A DNA stretch of 64,000 nucleotides from Macrobrachium rosenbergii (GCF_040412425.1 NC_089784.1:36685570-36749569), one strand, 5' to 3'; positions 1 to 33,339 are shown, counted from the first letter of the stretch. The notes: generated from the letters alone by a model not told the origin. Made by a program: numbers and translations.

Positions 1-398
1 ACTCGAATGAATTTTTCTTGAAGTCATCTATAAAATGTCTGTAAGGTCTGTAATTTATCATTACGTTAGCTATTCCAAGTTAAATCTTTAATGACAGTTA
101 TACAATGTTTTTTAGTTACATCAAGTTAGCATTAGTATGGAAGCTCTCTTGGCATGATCTTACGTTTCATAATTGTAAGATGACCATTGTTACGAAATTG
201 CTTTCCATAAATACCGTAAGACTTTTTTTCGGTATAAACATCTATTCATATCGACAATATTTTTTCTGTTCTGAAATTGTATTTCATAACTATGTGGCTT
301 TTAGTCTGAATATGTTTCCTTAACGATGATATAAATTTAAAATTTCAGTATCATCCATGCAAAGCAACAGCAACAATGCTTCCGCCTTTCCATGACAG

Positions 399-11405
<11,007 letters not shown>

Positions 11406-12589
11406 TGAAGTCGTTACCAGTTCATACGGATTGGAATCTGTCTCCGTAACACGGAGAAATCCCAAATTTCCGAAAGATTTCATCTGTAGATCCAGACGCC
11501 AAGTAAACTTACATTTTTTCTTTCTTGTTATCAGCGACCAATAAGTAATCAGTGATCTTAAAATGTTTCGTTGTATATAATACGGTGTTGAATTTTTTTT
11601 CTCTCTCTCTGAATATATTAGATGTAGATAGATACATTCTCGCAAATCTAGTCCCAGAGAACACGTTCTCTTCCGTCACCAAATCCACTTTGTCACCTAC
11701 ACTGCAAATCGCAAAAGTGAAACCACCCTTTTCCCATGTCTGATTTCCCGACTACCTTAGAGAAACGGCTGGCATTTTGATCTCAATAAATAATTGTTAG
11801 AGATCTATATCACAAAAGCTTAAATTGCCATCCCCTCTGTCCTCTCAAAAAACAAAATCCTATTTGTAAAAAGTTTGGCCTTCAGTTAAACTTGAATAAT
11901 TCATCCCAGTGTCCGTTATCTTGAGCATTTACAGATAGAGCGTGCAGAGGAATTCATGACAAATTACACTTTGTAAAGTATATTCCAGTAGGTGGTAGCA
12001 CTTCATCCTTTTCATTAGCGTTAATTCAATAACATGGAATGTTTATAAAAACTAACATTTAATAAAATATAATGTTGCTAAATAACAAAATCTTTTTATT
12101 CCCTCTCTTTTCTTTTTGAGGGCTTCGAGGGCCACTTGAGGTATGAAAGAAATTGAAAAAAGGTTTATTACCTCTCCAGCTTAGGTAACGGCTGTATGAT
12201 TTAATAGATGGCTGACTGGAGGCTGCATTATGTTTAAGAAAAAATAAAAAGTGGGTGTCCATATCATAAAATGGCTTCCTATGTCTAAGTAATGCCTCAC
12301 CTATATGATGCCAAATTTAAGGAAAGGAGTCATAGGACACGGCTAAAAATCAGCTGCAGTCAGAGAAGTCATGGGGGAAGAAAAAAGAAGAAAATTCAGG
12401 AAAAATCAGAGATAACTTGTCTGAATTTTTCTTCATGTGGGAGCTAATCCTTGATACCTCTCCCAAGACTTCTATGCTTGTAGTTAATTTTTTCTCGTAA
12501 CTAACAAAATCGGAAGTAAACTGCATTCTTGCAGAAAAACTGAGAACTATACTAACACCAGTTACTGTGAGAATGAATTACATTGACTG
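11406..12589. other. 3' flank of copy 1, no gene seen
   Basis: Probable 3' UTR and intergenic AT-rich sequence. Nothing was recognised apart from the AATAAA noted separately. Confidence 0.4.
11785..11790 (+). promoter_or_regulatory. Possible poly(A) signal of copy 1
   Basis: AATAAA lies 380 bp after the copy 1 stop codon on the same strand. It is the first canonical hexamer I noticed there; in AT-rich DNA this is weak evidence. Confidence 0.3.
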
Positions 12590-14330
12590 GAGTTTAACAT
12601 TTGCCAGTGTCCGATTCTTTGTGGAGAATGCAAAGCAAAGCAGAGAGAGTGGCTTCATTCAAATTCCACAGATCAACATGGCCGGTCTGTTCTTGAGCTC
12701 TGTGTATCCTCCGATTTTGTCCAGCTAATTGAGGACTCCTTGCATATTTCTGTTAATAGATTAGACCTCATATTCATAGGTGTTCCAGTTATCATTAAGT
12801 CTAATGTCTACAAGTATCTAGTCACTTCCGATCATTGTAACCATGAGATGAACATATCTGTCAATCAGTATATTTCCTAATGCCACCATTGGAAAAACAG
12901 TCTGGCTGAAATCTAGAGCCCACATTATTGAAGCGTGTTAGACACTTAATAGCCCTGATGCTATATCAGATCTAGATTCCAAGAAGAAGTTACATGAAAT
13001 GCTGATGGCTATTTTAGTGAGATATGTCCCTAGAAAGGTAATCAAATTCAAGACGAATGACCAGCCATGGTTGGATGATACATGTAGACGAGTTTATCAT
13101 AACAAACAGAACAAATTCAACACATGAAGACAAATTACACTGTATTTGTTATGTCTCGCCACGGTGTAAATAGAATTTACCATATAACTGAGAGTAATTA
13201 CAATAATTCCTCAAAGAGGAATTACTCAGCCCCACCTGGGTTGACCAAGTTGGCATCATCTATCTTTGGGTCAGGCTTGTCTTCCATTCCACTACTGCTA
13301 ACAGATGATGGTGGATTGGTTACTGGCCCTAAGGAAAAGACTTAACTGCTTCATCGAGCTTTTGAAGCTAAGCAATCAGCTGAGGATGTCCCTCCCCCTG
13401 ATACTTGTCATCCTGAACCTGTTCCTACAAAATTTGTATTTCGCTCCAGGGATGTGAAGAAAATTCTGGATAGTCTTGATAGCTGTGGTGGAGAAGATCC
13501 TTATGGTTACTTCCCTTTGATTTTTAAAAAGGTTTCTAGTATGTTGTCTCCCAAGATTTTTAAACTGACGTAGTATCTTAGCAGATGAGAGCTTAGTAAT
13601 ACAGTGCCTCTTCCCAAGAGTGGTATATCTGCAGACTGCAGTAACTGCAGACCAGTACCTATTCTCCCTGTATTCTCCAAAGTTACAGAAAACTTATTTT
13701 CAAGCCACTATATAAGTATGTGTCATCTAAAGGATTGTTAGCTGACAGTCAGTAAGCATATAGGAGGCAGTTAGATACCTTAATAATGGTTTTGACTGTA
13801 GAGTAATTCGAATAGATTTCAGTGCTACTTCCGATTTTGTAAATCACAAGGCATTTCTTTAAATCTTCAGAATCTTGGAGTGGGTGGATATGTTTTAGGA
13901 TTACTTCAAGATTCCCTAACACGAAGGCAGCAGTGAGTTGCTGTTGATGGGATCTTTAGCGAACCAAGACTGAGTGTGTCTGGAGTTCCGCAGAGTAGTG
14001 TTCTTGTTCTGCTGTTATATTTAGTGTATACAAGCAATATGCTTGTTGGCCTGGAAACATGATTGTCCAGTATGCTGATAATGCAACACTTGTGAGTGTA
14101 CAGAATTCTAGTGCACTTGAGTTCTACTGAATTCCAGTAAAATGAAAACATTATTGATTAGCAGATCACGTACAGATTTTTCACCTCTTCTCCACTTCAG
14201 GTGGATGGGATTCTACTGAATGAGTCTGAGGCTTTAACTATTCTTGTAACCTTTTGACTCACATCTTACTTTTGAGAAACATCAAACGAAAGTGTCAGCA
14301 AATGCTGCATGGAAGTTAGATATTGTGCGT
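12590..14330 (+). pseudogene. Non-LTR retrotransposon (APE-type endonuclease + RT), dead copy
   Basis: About 12640-12870 reads the end of an APE-like endonuclease: WLHSNSTDQHGRSVLELC, RLDLIF and TSDHC. About 13500-14320 reads reverse transcriptase blocks in broken frames: a degraded IDFSA..DFVNHKA motif, GVPQSSVL, a YAD-type palm (catalytic box changed to YADN) and the thumb HLTFEKH. Many stops and frameshifts. It looks like a Jockey/CR1-type LINE; the clade is unresolved. A sister copy lies inverted at 15210-17060. Confidence 0.65.
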
Positions 14331-14481
14331 AAAGGGGGGGCAAGGGGCTCTTCCTGAAAAGCTGACAATAATGATGCACTGTCTGTCTTTGGATTTACAA
14401 CAGTGGTGAGTAACTGAGCAAAATTATCATTTTCATTTACAGAACAGAGATGACTAAATAAAGGTGAAGTCTGTCAACTCA

Positions 14482-14642
<161 letters not shown>

Positions 14643-14908
14643 ATTCATATCCAGTCATATCATTCACTTTTGAAGAGTGGCGTGAACAATGTAATGAGAA
14701 AATCAAATCACGTGGATCTAAACTTAAAAGTATAAAAAAAAAAGCTTCCATGGCCTAGAATGAACGTTTATGAAAAACAAGCAACAGATGTAAAATACAA
14801 CCTCTTTACAGTACTCAACATATTGTTTTTAACATACAGTTCCAGTATTTTGATAGAAGTGAAATAAGTTTATTAGCATGTTATTGCTCACACACACAGA
14901 TAAACATT

Positions 14909-14998
<90 letters not shown>
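14909..14998. repeat. (AT)n microsatellite
   Basis: About 90 bp of AT repeat upstream of the minus-strand LINE tail. Confidence 0.93.
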
Positions 14999-15000
<2 letters not shown>

Positions 15001-15209
15001 CGTATCTGTTGCTCACGTTATCCAGACACAACTGGACCCCAGGGACCAAAGATATATTAATAATATATATACATTTAAACAGAATGGAAAAACTGCTCTC
15101 CATTGGTAGGCATTGCTGCTCGGGTCTAAGGAAATGTTGGTAACACTGATTACACTCATAAACAGACAGAAAAGGTTGGGGGAAGCTGGGGAAAGTTTCC
15201 AAGGTTGAG

Positions 15210-15480
15210 GGAGGGTCAAAATGTTAGGTGTGATGGGGGTGGGAAATCTGTATGAGATCTGCTAATGAATAGTGTTTTTGTTTTACTAGAGTTTAGCCTC
15301 AGACCCCACCAACTACACCATTCCCTGATCCAGTCCATGTCCTGATTGAGGCTGAGGGTAGATTCATTTCCTTACTAGACCCAAAAGTGTTACATCATCA
15401 GCATACTAAACAATCTTGTTTTCCAGTCCAACAACCTGTCCTTGTATTAAAAAGAACAGTGGACCAGACCCTGGAACCCC
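15210..15480 (-). pseudogene. LINE RT, C-terminal part (YADD palm and thumb), minus strand
   Basis: Read from 15480 leftwards: GVPGSGPLFF, a GLENKIV..YADDVTLL catalytic palm with a stop before it, then a thumb ending LRLNSSKT in a broken frame. It continues the RT at 15913-17060 and corresponds to the GVPQ and YAD region of the plus copy. The two halves are split by a 430-bp insertion. Confidence 0.58.
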
Positions 15481-15912
<432 letters not shown>

Positions 15913-17060
15913 CCAGACAAAATAGGCCTTCACTAAAGATCCCGTCCACAGCAACTCGCTGCTGCCTACCTGTAAGGAAATCTTGAAGTAATCCTAAAAC
16001 ATATCCACCCACTCCAAGATTCCGAAGTTTATAAATAAGTGCCTTGTGATTTACTAAATCGAAAGCAGCACTAAAATCTATTTGAATTACTCCGCACTCA
16101 AAACCACTATCAAGGTTCCCTTGCAAATGGCATAAGTCTAAAAGAGCATCGCAGGTACCTAACTGCTTCCTATATGCATATTAGCTATCAGCTAACAACC
16201 CTTTAGATTCTACATACTTATATAATGGCTTAAAAATAAGTTTTTCAACTTTGGAGAGCACAGGGAGAGTAGAGATTGGCCTGTAGTCACTACAGTCTGC
16301 AGATATGCCACTGTTGGGAACAGGCACTGTATTACTAAGCTTGCACTCATCTGCAAAGATACTATGTCAACATAAAATCTATAGAATCTACTTATCTTGG
16401 GAGACAACACGTCTCTGATTTTCTTAAAGAACAAAGGGAAGAAACCATCAGGATCTTCTCCACCACAGCTATCAAGATTATCCATCCCTGGAGCGAAATA
16501 CAAATTTTGTAAGAATAGGTTCAGGATGATAAGTGTCATGGAGAGGGACACCCTCAGCTGATCACTTAGCTTCAAAAGGTTGATGAAGCAGTCCAGCCTT
16601 TTCCCTTAGGGCCAGTAACCAATCCACCATCACAAGACAAGCCTGACCCAAAGACAGATGATATCAATTTGGTCCACCCCAGATAAGGCTGAGTAATTCC
16701 TCAAGTTTCCTCTTCAAAGAATTATTGTAATTTCTCTCGGCTATATGGTAAGTTCTATTCGCAGCACTGTGATACTCAACAAAGATGGTGTCATTTTTAT
16801 TTGAACGATTTCGTCTCCATGCACTGAATTTGGTCTTTTTTGTCATGGTGGGCTCGTCTACGTGTATCATCAAACCATGGTTTGTCTTTTGTCCTAAATT
16901 TGATGACCTTTCTAGAGACATATCTAATTAAAAGAGCCATTAGCATTTCATTTAACTTCTTGGGATCAGGACGTAATATAGCATCTGAAATATTAAGTAC
17001 CTGACAAGCTTCCCCTCCAAGAGACAGTCATATATAGAATCGTCGATATTTGGATTGCGA
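15913..17060 (-). pseudogene. Non-LTR retrotransposon RT, N-terminal part, minus strand
   Basis: On the minus strand from about 17000: TKFSAWRRNRSNKNDTIF and YHIAERNYNNSLKRKLEE (spacer after the endonuclease), GGEDPDGFFPLFFKKI (start of RT), then IQIDFSAAFDLVNHKALIYK and GVGGYVLGLLQDFL (first catalytic Asp block, intact) up to the break at 15912. It carries stops and at least one frameshift. Same family as 12590-14330, less decayed. Confidence 0.7.
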
Positions 17061-17844
17061 TAAACAGCAAATACGTATACATTGTAGATCTTACTGAAAA
17101 GTTTAAATTTTAAAATTTAAGGGAAAATACGCTAGCTAATTGCCTTTTGCATAAAGTTATCAGTTTAAAATGTGGTGGTTGTTGTTTATAAGTATATTAA
17201 GTGTATACGCTTATATGATAATGACAAGGTAGTCGAGTAAGGGTACGGAGTGCCGTTTTACTCCCGCGGAGTTTTATTTGACCTTATCGAATTTTGATCT
17301 TATCCGACAGAGCCTTGTCTCTATTAATCCATATAATCACAAGACTGCCGTAGGTACATAATGTTAGCATTTCAATCAACTTCTTTTGGAAACCCCTGAC
17401 TTCCTGTATGCCTGAGAAGAGGATATAGTCTATCATTTAAATTCAAAGCACTTTTTTTTTTTAAATCATCAGTTAGACAGTTTACTTGCTTACCATAATG
17501 GGCAAAGTATGTGCAAAAATTATATTAGTTATATAAATACATAAAAACAAATAAACGCTTATCTTTTAAACTATCAAAATAATATCTTTCTTAAAATATT
17601 TCTTAACGCAAAATTTCATATACAACATACACACACACACACACACACACTAACATTATGATTCAAACCCTGAAAACAGAAAATAGAGGTCATTCTGCCT
17701 CAACACACCAAAATGGAAATCGTCACTTCAGAGGAAGCTAGACTAACTAATTTCAATCTTGCTTTGAGCCAGTTTCTACTGTCTCGTAAAAAAAAAGGGT
17801 AAACAAATAAATTAATTAAAATGTGATAAAGAAAAAAAATTAGG

Positions 17845-27010
<9,166 letters not shown>

Positions 27011-27019
27011 CACGTTGAC

Positions 27020-28427
27020 CTGAAAATAACAATATTGTCACTTCAATTATGTCGGATTCTCTGATCATTTTAGATTTGCGTTAGTTTTGTCGTTGTTAAA
27101 AAATGATCGGCTTTTGAATCAGCCCATCGGACGAGCAGCCTGTTAATACCCTTTCTAAGCCCGGAATTAGAAGAAGAAGTGAGATAAATGAACACGTGAG
27201 AACAGAAACCTCTTAAATTCTGGGTGTGTTCTGAAGAAGAAAGAGAGGGGTTTGCTTCAAAGCATGGTCAATGGCGTACGAAGGAAAATAGAAGTAGGAA
27301 GAGAATTCAGAAACTTGTAAATAGGAGTGAGACAAACATATAGCATCGATATGGCATCAGGGCACATCAAACCTCTGGTGCTGGTCTGCTATTCCAGTTG
27401 TTTAACCGTCTTCAAAGAATGGCTAGATTTCCGTGGATAATGGGATACAAAACTAGGGAATATATCCTTGATCTTTAAATGAACACTTATAGCATTCTTT
27501 ATACCTGACCTAACCATGGCCATTAACCGGGCCGTGGTTAAAGTTTCATGGGCCGAGCCTCATACAGCATTATACCGAGACCACCGATACGTTTACTCCT
27601 AACTTTACGGCTACAAACTTCGGTTACATGGTGGAGTGACATTCCACCCTGTAAAAATATATCGTATTTCTGTTATGTGCAGAAAAATATATACCATAAA
27701 TGATGATCTGTGTGAAGCTGTTTCTTGCGCAGTTTTTTGTTACCCCTAACTTCTTGAAACGTTATATGTGTTAAATACTTTTCCCGTTTATAAAGACAGA
27801 CAGATTGACACAAAATACTGGAGGTAAACAGTTGGCTAAAATAAAACTGACTGAACATGAAAATATATTTATCTCCTATACTTTCGCTTTTTTTTTTTGT
27901 ATACTGATATTTGGCGTATGCTCGTATTCAGCAAATTTAACAAAATGTAAGATATATATAGAGTTTACAGGCCTGTAAGGCGTGGCGCTCTTATATATTC
28001 AACTCTGAGGGCGCATTTATTAGCTAAATGACAAAGAAACCTTAACATAGGTAGCTTACCAGATAATAGGGAATATTTCAGAAACAGGCTCATACCTTTT
28101 AAGAAGTAGATCGGCTTAATTTATGATACTGATGAGAGATCAAATTTTATTAAAGAAAATTACTACATTTGATATGTTATAGAAAGCAGTTGTACAATAT
28201 TCTTTTCATCCTAGAAATTTACATCTTTTTGTTGGAGAATATTGTGCTCAGCCAAGCTAGAAACAGAAAATAAACGCAAAATCACTTGAAATGCTTTAGA
28301 TTCACAAAACACTTTTTTTGTCAGGCGCCATTACCAAATACGCTTTTCAACGTTCATATCTCAAAAGCTAAGTTTAATGTCAATGACCACACAAATATTC
28401 TACGTTAAAAACTTCTTTCTCTCTTTT

Positions 28428-28429
<2 letters not shown>
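27020..28429. other. Upstream region of copy 2, no gene seen
   Basis: It probably holds the 5' UTR exon and promoter of copy 2 but I cannot place them. 27500-27600 (GGGCCGTGGTTAAAGTTTCA, then CAGCATTATACCGAGACCAC) resembles a dispersed repeat I associate with decapod genomes; that identification is weak. Confidence 0.35.

Positions 28430-28497
<68 letters not shown>
28430..28497. repeat. (GA)n microsatellite
   Basis: 34 GA units. It begins right where the RNase H reading of the gypsy element stops. Confidence 0.96.
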
Positions 28498-28499
<2 letters not shown>

Positions 28500-28556
28500 C
28501 TGTCCTCTTCTTGAAGTAGAACACTCCAATCACACAGTCAGATGCATCAACTTGTA

Positions 28557-29729
28557 TTACAAACTTCTTATTGAGTCTGGAGCTTGAAGCACTGGTCTTG
28601 AAGTTAATATGGCTTTAACCTTCTCAAATGATTCTTGACATTCTGGAGTCCAAACAAACTTTGTCTTCGGACTGGTTAAGTCAGTTAAGGGAGCTACTAC
28701 GGCTGAGAAATTTGGACAGAATCGACGATAAAATCCAGCCATGCCCAAAAATTTTTGTAGCTGTTTCCTCGTAGTAGGGGGAGTAGCCTTACGGATACCT
28801 TCTACATTAGCGTCAACAGTAGCGAGAAGGCCTTTTCCAACTTCAAATCCTAGATAATGAACAGTTGCCTTTCCAAACTCGATTTTTTGTAAGTTGATTG
28901 TTAGTCCTGCTTCCTGTAGTTTCTCGAACACTTTCCTTAAAATCTTCAGATGTTCTTCCCATGTATTAGAATAAATCATCATGTCATCAAGGTATACACC
29001 AACTCCTTCTATGGATCCTAGCAGTTGATCCATCACTCGTTGGAATGTTGCAGATGCATTCATCAGACCAAATGGCGAAACAGAGTATTGATACAGTCCA
29101 AAAGGAGTAATGAAAGCTGACAGCAACTTAGCATTCTCATCTAAGGGAATTTGATAATATCCTTTCAGCAAGTCTATCTTAGAAACAAATTTGGCTTGCG
29201 CAATATTATCAAGTAATTGATCAATAAGAGGCAAGGGATAATTGTCAGCAACGCTGATGGAATTCAGTTTCCTATAATCAGTACACATCCTAAATGAGCC
29301 ATCTGGTTTCTTCACTAACACACAAGGAAAACTATAATGACTTGAACTAGGTTCTGCTAATCCATGCTGCAACAAATACTCCACTTCTTTCTTCAAAACA
29401 TCTCGATGAAAAGGTGATAAGCGATAAGCGCCCTGTTTAAAAGGTTTTCCATCTTCTCTGATCTTTATCTCATGCTTTGTCAGATCGTTACGCCTAGATA
29501 CATCCGCAAAAAATTCAGGGAAACTTTGAATCCCCTCACTTAATTCACTACTTTGCTCAACACTCAGATGTTTTAATTTACCCTCCACATTTTCCAATAT
29601 GGAAGAATTGTTCATCTTGCTTTCAGCTCCCAATTCGTAGCCATCATCGCCCTCTGTAGATGAAGTTGTCTGTGTTATTGACACTGTTTCAGTTTTAATC
29701 TCTGAGAAATAAGGTTTCAAAAGATTCAC
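28557..29729 (-). pseudogene. Gypsy reverse transcriptase domain (390 codons open)
   Basis: Motifs in order: YRLSPFHRDVLKKEVEYLL, HYSFPCVLVKKPDGSFRMCT then DYRKLN, FVSKIDLLKGYYQIPL (first catalytic Asp), SPFGLMNASATFQRVMDQLL, GVYLDDMMIYS (the DD pair, intact), LTINLQKIEFG, VHYLGF, QKFLGMAGFYRRFCPNF and FVWTPECQESFEK (tether to RNase H). The catalytic residues are all present, so this part decayed little. A frameshift follows near 28560, before the RNase H block IQVDASDCVIGVF. Confidence 0.85.
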
Positions 29730-29744
29730 ATGTATCTTCCTTTG

Positions 29745-30134
29745 TCAATTTCTTCTTCCTGGTGTTCCAGTCACACAAGTTCGATCACTTAACTTCTCTA
29801 TTATCCTATAGGGACCTTGAAACTTATTAGTAAGGGGAAATCTTTTCACAGGTAAGAATACTAGAACTTGCTGACCCACACTAAAACTTCTTAGCTTAGC
29901 CTTAGCATCATATCTTCTTTTCATTTTCTCTTGACTTATTTTCAGATTTTCTAAAGAGAATTTTCTAATTTCACTCAACCTTTTCCTCAAGTTCTTCACA
30001 TATTCTCCTTGGATTTCCTCTTGATTTTCTTCCCAGTTCTCTACAATAATCTTCAATGGACCTCTAGTCACTTGACCAACTTCAAGGGATGAACTCTTCA
30101 TAGCTGCTAACTCCGCTACTATCACTACTATCAT
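29745..30134 (-). pseudogene. Gypsy integrase C-terminal domain
   Basis: It shows RGPLKIIVENWEE, a charged helix ending KMKRRYDAKAKLRSFSVGQQ, then VLVFLPVKRF and FQGPYRIIEKLSDRTCVTGT with PGRRN, the usual integrase C-terminal barrel with the TP.RRK end. After the TGA the same frame gives KIHVNLLKPYF, the usual link to the downstream region. The DDE core of integrase is missing to the right. Confidence 0.75.
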
Positions 30135-30164
30135 CAGGAAATGAATATCTGTTAAAATTTTCTT

Positions 30165-30420
30165 GAGAGAGGGTAAAACTTCCTATCATGTACGTAAGGT
30201 AATTTGACATAATATCTTAGTTTCTGTGCTAAATGCACTGCACCAGGTGGATGAAAAAAAGTTATTGATAGTTTTCTCGGCATATTTTTACAAATTTTAA
30301 AATCCCTCAAGAAATTTTATTTCATCATTGAATAATTTCCAACTAGATGTTAGGTTTGTAGCCCTGTGGAGGAGTGTTGATGAAACATTTAATTTAAAAT
30401 TATAAAAACAAAAACTAAAA
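30165..30420 (-). repeat. 3' end of Penelope-like family 2, minus copy
   Basis: It matches 34370-34610 inverted: landmarks GGTAATTTGACATAA, CTTAGTTTCTGTGCTAAATG, CCAGGTGGATGAAAAA and CTGTGGAGGAGTGTTG appear in the same order on opposite strands. Confidence 0.6.
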
Positions 30421-30667
30421 ATTCAGGCCAAGGTCGCTAAAAGTAAACGAGTCCAGGTAAAAAAATCACCGGTAACAGTGTCACAGGAAAGTCATTAACC
30501 TTTCTAGATAGCGACCCCCAAGGGTTTTAATCCGGTATGTATTCACCTTTGCGGCGTATTTAGGACAAGCCCGTTGGGGATTACCGTAAAAAAACATAAG
30601 CAAAAGACTGTAAAATTATCATAATTTTAATGACCCCAAGAAATATTGTGAATTTTTCCCTCTGACT

Positions 30668-30860
30668 TTATTACCGGCCATTTCGGCTAGCACGCTGTTG
30701 GCCCAGAGTTCGACTCTCTGACCGGCCAATGAAGATTTAGAGGAATTTACTTCTGGTGACAGAAATTCATTCCTCGTCATAACGTGGTTCGGATTCCACA
30801 ATAAGCTGTAGGTCCCGTTGTTAGGTAACCAGTTGGTTCTTAGCCACGTAAAATAAATGA
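30668..30860 (+). repeat. Decapod-type tRNA-derived SINE
   Basis: A tRNA-like head with GGCTAGCACGCTGTTGG and box B GAGTTCGACTCTC, then AGGAATTTACTTCTGGTGAC and CAGTTGGTTCTTAGCCACGT. The same family occurs inverted at 41535-41765. It is inserted in the minus Penelope-like copy. Confidence 0.65.
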
Positions 30861-30949
30861 CTTTTTTCCTAGCCAAACTTGTGACTTTTCTTCTGACTTT
30901 TTTTCTGTGACTTTGTTACCGGCCACCAAGTACAATTCCTGTAGAATCC

Positions 30950-31558
30950 CAGGTTAACAGTTATCTTTTCGAAATACCATTGTATCACAAAAGGCTTATT
31001 GTCAATTTTCTTCTAATTCGCAGGTAATTTTAACATTTTGATGTTTAGAGTCAGCATATCGTAAAAAGAACTCGCTATGATACATATCTGTAAACAAAAT
31101 AAAGGTGTCATCTGCATACCTCCGGTAAAAAAGTAGTTAAAAACCTGAAGGGCAATTGTCCAGCAGTTTCTTTTCCAATTTCAGCACAAAAATATTGGCG
31201 AATGTGCAGCTTAAAGGCTGCCCACACCCACACCCACACCCTCTAAATGGAAATAAACGTGTCCATTAAAAATGAAAGCAGTGCCCCGCACTGCTAATTC
31301 TAACAATTTCCTAAATCCATCTTGTTTAAAGCCATTATAAATGGTATCGTCTTCTGTGAAAATATTGTATCTAAAGTAAAGTAAATAGTTTCCTCCACAG
31401 GTATGTTAGTGAACAGCGCTTCAGTATCGAAGCTTGCCATGGTTGGGTCAGAGTCCAGGCATAAAATCCTGTTCTTAAAATCAAGAGAGTTGGTTGGATT
31501 ATACTCATTTTTAAAAAGATGCTCTAGCAGAGGTGTCAAGAATTTAGCTATTTTATAA
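30950..31558 (-). pseudogene. Penelope-like family 2 RT fragment, minus strand
   Basis: Read leftwards from 31558: YKIAKFLTPLLEHLFKNEYN, MASFDTEALFTNIPVEETI (first Asp block), then GSPLSPTFANIF-like and CPSGF sequence in broken frames, and YRRYADDTFILF (catalytic DD) near 31110. These are Penelope-type RT signatures. Stops and frameshifts throughout. The 5' end is cut at 31559 by a SINE. Confidence 0.72.
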
Positions 31559-31880
31559 CCTGGTGTAGAATAGAATAGAATATAGAATTTAGGTCAAAGG
31601 CCAAGTGCTGGGACCTGGGGTCATTCAGCGCTGAAAGGTAAATTGAGAGTAGCATTGCGTAACAGAAGTAAAGTCTCTCAGTTGCACTATGAACAATTGT
31701 TTGGAGAGGGTGGCTAGCAAGATGGCAGAAAGAGAATATGAATGGAGGTACAGTAAAAAGAATGAAAGGGGTTATAGCTAGGGGCCGATGGGACGCTGCA
31801 CTGAATCTCAAGTAATGCCTACAGTGCACCGCATGAGGTGCACTGACAGCACTACTCCCTACGGGGGTTAAGCCCTCTGG
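31559..31880. repeat. Decapod-type SINE, near full length
   Basis: Landmarks CCAAGTGCTGGGACCT, GGTCATTCAGCGCTGAAAGG, CAGTTGCACTATGAACAATT, GGAGGTACAGTAAAA, ATGCCTACAGTGCACCGCAT and GAGGTGCACTGACAGCACTA belong to a dispersed repeat I recognise from decapods. It separates the minus Penelope-like fragment from the ORF1 remnant. Confidence 0.62.
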
Positions 31881-31954
31881 TATAGGGCTATATAGTCTAA
31901 AACTGCCTCCACAGATACGAGTTACCGGTGAGAATATTTTTCTTGGACAATATG

Positions 31955-33240
31955 GCGAGTAACGAAGGCGAGGTTAACGAGTCGTTGGACCAGCCACCAG
32001 TTTCGGCGCAAGAGAAACCCCTTGTCTAGAATGAACTAGTGTGTTTCATGTCATGGCAGATGGACGTCACACCAAAAGGCCAGATAATAAATGTTATTCA
32101 ACATCATTTTAATGAATCTGATATTACAGAGGCCCGAGTCACGTTGCATCGGTTGCTTTCGGAAAACATTGAACTAAAACAGAGAGTCTTACATCGTGCT
32201 GTTGATAAAATGGTGTCCAGTATGTATGGTTGGCTACAGCAGCCAGAAGCAAGCGACCTTCCTAAATTCGTTGCTTGGGACTTGCGAAAGCTGCCCTGTA
32301 TGGAACTTAAAAATATTTATGGGTTCAAACTGATTAAAAATAACCGATGCCCCTCACACATGACATATCTGAAATGAGAGATCACCAAAATGTTATCTCT
32401 ACACAAGTATCAGGGATTACGTCGGCACTAACGAGATTACAATCGTAAGTTCATAATATATTAACCGCAGAATGTAGACCAAGCTACTGTGATAAGGTAC
32501 GCGATGGTCTAACCTTAGATAGGACGCCACCTGTGCTTTCGGTTTAACAGTCACATCGGGCATTAAAAGTATCACAAACGTCGCCTCGTAGGGAAAATAT
32601 TAATCAGGTCCATGCTATATGCATCGGACTGAGTACCGGTGACACTGACCGAACTGTGCAATTATCGATCAACAAAGTGATAACTGAGGCCCGAAATGGG
32701 TTTACCAAATCAGCGGATGACAGTGGCAGTGATGATACGGGGAGAAGGGTTAGTCGCTTCGTGAGGGAAGGTTTTCTCCGAGCACTCTCAAAGAACGGCA
32801 GGAAAAATGATGGAGTAAAAAAATAAGATAGGCTCCCATTAGTTCAGGGAACCGGGAGGATACTGCTTTCAAGACCATCCCACCACCACCATTGCGTAAA
32901 GTATTTGTCAAGAATCTCCATTCAGATACAACTCCAGAAGTAATGAAGTCTTATGTCATCGATCTTTTCCCAAAGGCTGAAATCACCGCGGAGAAGATTA
33001 CATCTCGATATCGTTCGAGTAACAGAGTTTCCTTCGTCGTCGGATGACCTGTGCAGCATTATGACGCCTTCCTTAGTGCTGACTCGTGGGAAGAGGAGGT
33101 GAGGGTCCGGCCCATCCGGCCCATTCACACAGCTCGAACTTCCCACTACAAGCACTAGCAGCGAGAACCAGAAGAGCCGCAGAGCAGCAACTCAGGCAGT
33201 ACTCAGAAGTCCAGCAGAGAGAACCTGGTGTAGTGTAGGA
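31955..33240 (+). pseudogene. Retroelement ORF1-like remnant
   Basis: An ATG at about 31952 starts MASNEGEVNESLDQPPVSAQ and stops soon after. The open frame at 32039-32377 continues with MDVTPKGQIINVIQHHF and LPKFVAWDLRKLP, which resembles the N-terminal ORF1 protein of some invertebrate non-LTR elements. The rest is broken. Element class is not certain; no CCHC knuckles were seen. Confidence 0.4.
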
Positions 33241-33339
33241 TGAAGGACTGGTCCAACCAAAGGGATACCCTCCTTGTGTATGCCACCACTACTCTGTTAA
33301 ACTTGGAAATGTGTGTAAAAATAATAATTAGGAAACATC

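Larger units (their letters stand above)
28498..30134 (-). pseudogene. Ty3/gypsy retrotransposon pol fragment with integrase-before-RT order
   Basis: Minus-strand order 5'-3': integrase C-terminal domain (30134-29748), an in-frame TGA (29747-29745), linker, RT (about 29500-28700), RNase H start (about 28560-28498). The integrase and RT parts are in the same frame with only this stop between them, so the integrase precedes RT. In standard Ty3/gypsy pol the integrase follows RNase H; the inverted order is the mark of the Gmr1-like group. The element is cut on the left by (GA)n and on the right near 30135, where Penelope-like sequence begins. No LTRs were seen. Confidence 0.72.
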
